Shown piece after piece: positions 24,321 to 25,641 of a DNA stretch of 25,641 bases. Numbering within the stretch: the first letter of the stretch is position 1; the number at the start of each line of letters is the position of its first letter. The DNA lies in assembly GCA_045533115.1 (NCBI GenBank), contig JAZSHF010000007.1:1-25641 (forward strand), written 5' to 3'. The position numbers were made by a program, and so were the translations under genes. The stretch comes from Colimorpha_A sp045533115 (lineage in GTDB: Bacteria; Bacillota; Clostridia; Oscillospirales; CAG-272). The notes beneath the pieces were generated by a model, which did not search any database, was not told the origin of the DNA, and saw only the letters and a program-made list of their open reading frames with translations.

Positions 24321-25271
24321 ATGAACCATATATCTTTCCCCGGTCTGGGGATAAAAGAATTCAAGCTGAATCCCGTTGCGTTTGAGCTTTTCGGGCGTCC
24401 CGTAATGTGGTACGGGGTTATCATTTCGGTCGGAATGATACTTGCCGTGCTGTACGTTCTCTACCGCGCTAAGCATAATGAGAATATCAAGACCGACGAC
24501 GTTTTCGATTTTGCAATATGGGCTATCCCACTCGGCGTTATCGGCGCACGTATTTACTACGTTGCGACCAAATTCGAGGACTACAAGGCGGAAACGCCGC
24601 TTGAGACCTTCAAAAACTGTATCGCAATATGGGAGGGCGGAATCGCCATCTACGGCGCGATAATCGGCGGCGCACTCGGTCTTGTTATCGTCTCGATGCT
24701 CAAGAAGATCAAGCCGCTCAAGGCTTTCGATATGGTCGCACCGGGCGTTATGATCGCGCAGGCGATAGGCCGTTGGGGCAATTTCTGTAACGCCGAGGCA
24801 TACGGCGGTCAAACGTCGCTCCCTTGGCGAATGGGAATCCGAAACGACGAGCATATAAGCACGGTATTCGTTCACCCGACCTTCCTTTACGAGTCGCTTT
24901 GGAATATTCTCGGCTTTGTACTTATCAACCTCTTTTATAAAAAGAAAAAATATGACGGACAAATTCTCGTTATGTACCTGACTTGGTACGGCTTCGGAAG
25001 AATGCTTATCGAGGGGCTCCGCACCGATTCCCTTTACGTCGGCTCCTTCCGTATCTCGCAGGTCATCGGCTTCCTCTGCTTCTTTATCGGAATATGCTTC
25101 CTTAACGCTATGGAGATCGTGCGTCACCTTCGCAAAAAGGACGCCGCCGCAATAGCCGAGGCAGAGGTAGCGGAAGAACCCCCCGAGGTAAAAGAGGAAG
25201 CCAAGGAAGAAAAGAAGGTCGACGGAATTTTCGAGATCGCCGACAGCTACGGCGACGATGACGATGAATGA
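24321..25271 (+). CDS. lgt: Prolipoprotein diacylglyceryl transferase
   Basis: A 316-residue membrane enzyme that moves diacylglycerol from phosphatidylglycerol to the lipobox cysteine of prolipoproteins. ATG 24321 is preferred over GTG 24315 because GAGG lies 5 nt before it. Landmarks are NPVAFELFGRPVMWYG (17-32), GARIYY (75-80), WEGGIAIYGAIIGG (104-117) and the Lgt signature GRWGNFCNAEAYG (150-162). There are about seven membrane segments. A cytosolic tail of about 45 residues after the last helix is rich in Glu, Lys and Ala and ends in an Asp run; most Lgt proteins lack it. The two lipoproteins at 253-1836 are expected substrates. It is 7 nt after the peptidase and 13 nt before folD. Confidence 0.96.
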   Translation: MNHISFPGLGIKEFKLNPVAFELFGRPVMWYGVIISVGMILAVLYVLYRAKHNENIKTDDVFDFAIWAIPLGVIGARIYYVATKFEDYKAETPLETFKNCIAIWEGGIAIYGAIIGGALGLVIVSMLKKIKPLKAFDMVAPGVMIAQAIGRWGNFCNAEAYGGQTSLPWRMGIRNDEHISTVFVHPTFLYESLWNILGFVLINLFYKKKKYDGQILVMYLTWYGFGRMLIEGLRTDSLYVGSFRISQVIGFLCFFIGICFLNAMEIVRHLRKKDAAAIAEAEVAEEPPEVKEEAKEEKKVDGIFEIADSYGDDDDE

Positions 25272-25284
25272 AAGGACAAATATA

Positions 25285-25641
25285 ATGAACATAATCAACG
25301 GTAAGGAAATATCGGCGTCTATCCGCGCCGAGATCAAGGCAGAAGCAGAAAAAATGACAGTCAAGCCCGGTCTTGCGGTAATTCTGGTCGGACAGGATCC
25401 CGCGTCGCAGGTCTACGTTCGCAACAAGAACAAGGCGTGCGAGGAGGTCGGCTTCTATTCGGAAATGTACACTCTTCCCGAGGAGACAAGCATGGAGGAG
25501 CTTCTCGGTCTTATTGATCAGCTCAATCACAGCCCGCAAATACACGGTATCCTCGTTCAGCTTCCGCTCCCGAAGCACCTCGACGAGGAGAAGGTCATTC
25601 TCGCAATCAGCCCCGAAAAGGACGTTGACGCCTTCCACCCC
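25285..25641 (+). CDS. folD: Bifunctional methylenetetrahydrofolate dehydrogenase/cyclohydrolase, partial (5' part)
   Basis: The first 119 codons of FolD run open to the window end. The protein starts MNIINGKEIS, with ILVGQDPASQVYVRNKNKACEEVG at 33-56; Tyr44 and Lys48 are the conserved catalytic pair. GILVQLPLPKHL follows, and the fragment ends at DVDAFHP, where most homologues have DVDGFHP. The enzyme interconverts 5,10-methylene- and 10-formyl-tetrahydrofolate with NADP in the cytosol. AAAGGA is 8 nt upstream of the ATG, and lgt ends 13 nt before, so it belongs to the same transcript. The NADP-binding half lies outside the window. Confidence 0.95.
   Translation, partial: MNIINGKEISASIRAEIKAEAEKMTVKPGLAVILVGQDPASQVYVRNKNKACEEVGFYSEMYTLPEETSMEELLGLIDQLNHSPQIHGILVQLPLPKHLDEEKVILAISPEKDVDAFHP

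Noticed and set aside
24270..25364. 364-codon minus-strand ORF opposite lgt
   Set aside because: It is antisense to the clearly conserved lgt and folD sequence; its protein shows no family pattern and its open frame follows from GC-rich codon use.

Overview
This window looks like chromosomal DNA from a Gram-positive, mid-GC member of the Clostridia (gut Oscillospiraceae-type). The evidence is strong AGGAGG-type ribosome binding sites, near-consensus TTGACA-17-TATAAT promoters, lipobox lipoproteins with an Lgt, a YmfF/YmfH M16 peptidase pair, a split ThrE exporter and an Rrf2 regulator. No rRNA, tRNA, CRISPR array, phage or transposase gene was seen. The taxonomic placement is inference; no marker gene fixes it.

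Positions 1-252 hold the truncated end of an intergenic palindromic repeat and two terminators. Positions 8141 down to 253 (minus strand) form one compact seven-gene operon with its own promoter (8216-8244) and terminator (208-241). The gene order is DltA-like amino-acid adenylating enzyme, carrier protein, MBOAT acyltransferase, DltD-like SGNH protein, AsnB, transglutaminase-like lipoprotein, small lipoprotein. It resembles the dlt (teichoic acid D-alanylation) machinery. However, the order is A-C-B-D, the adenylation pocket lacks the Cys typical of D-Ala-specific DltA, the SGNH protein has Cys where Ser is expected, and it is joined to AsnB and two surface lipoproteins. I read it as a candidate, possibly undescribed, aminoacyl-type envelope modification system.

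Positions 8255-10190 hold dxs with its own promoter and terminator. It is transcribed divergently from a GNAT-ABC ATPase-ABC permease run (10185-12804). The GNAT promoter is perfect consensus but leaves almost no leader. A complete second copy of the palindromic repeat lies between the ABC ATPase and permease. A long bidirectional terminator (12805-12839) closes this run and the opposing operon.

Positions 14486 down to 12842 (minus strand) encode an Rrf2 regulator overlapping both halves of a split ThrE-type Thr/Ser exporter. From 14658 to the window end, all genes are on the plus strand: a 2348-residue cyclic beta-1,2-glucan synthase-like protein (GT84, glycoamylase-like and GH94 modules), the M16 pair YmfF/YmfH, lgt and the start of folD, with almost no gaps.

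The main theme is the cell envelope: surface acylation, lipoproteins and Lgt, a cyclic or linear beta-1,2-glucan and isoprenoid supply. Exporters and housekeeping genes lie between.
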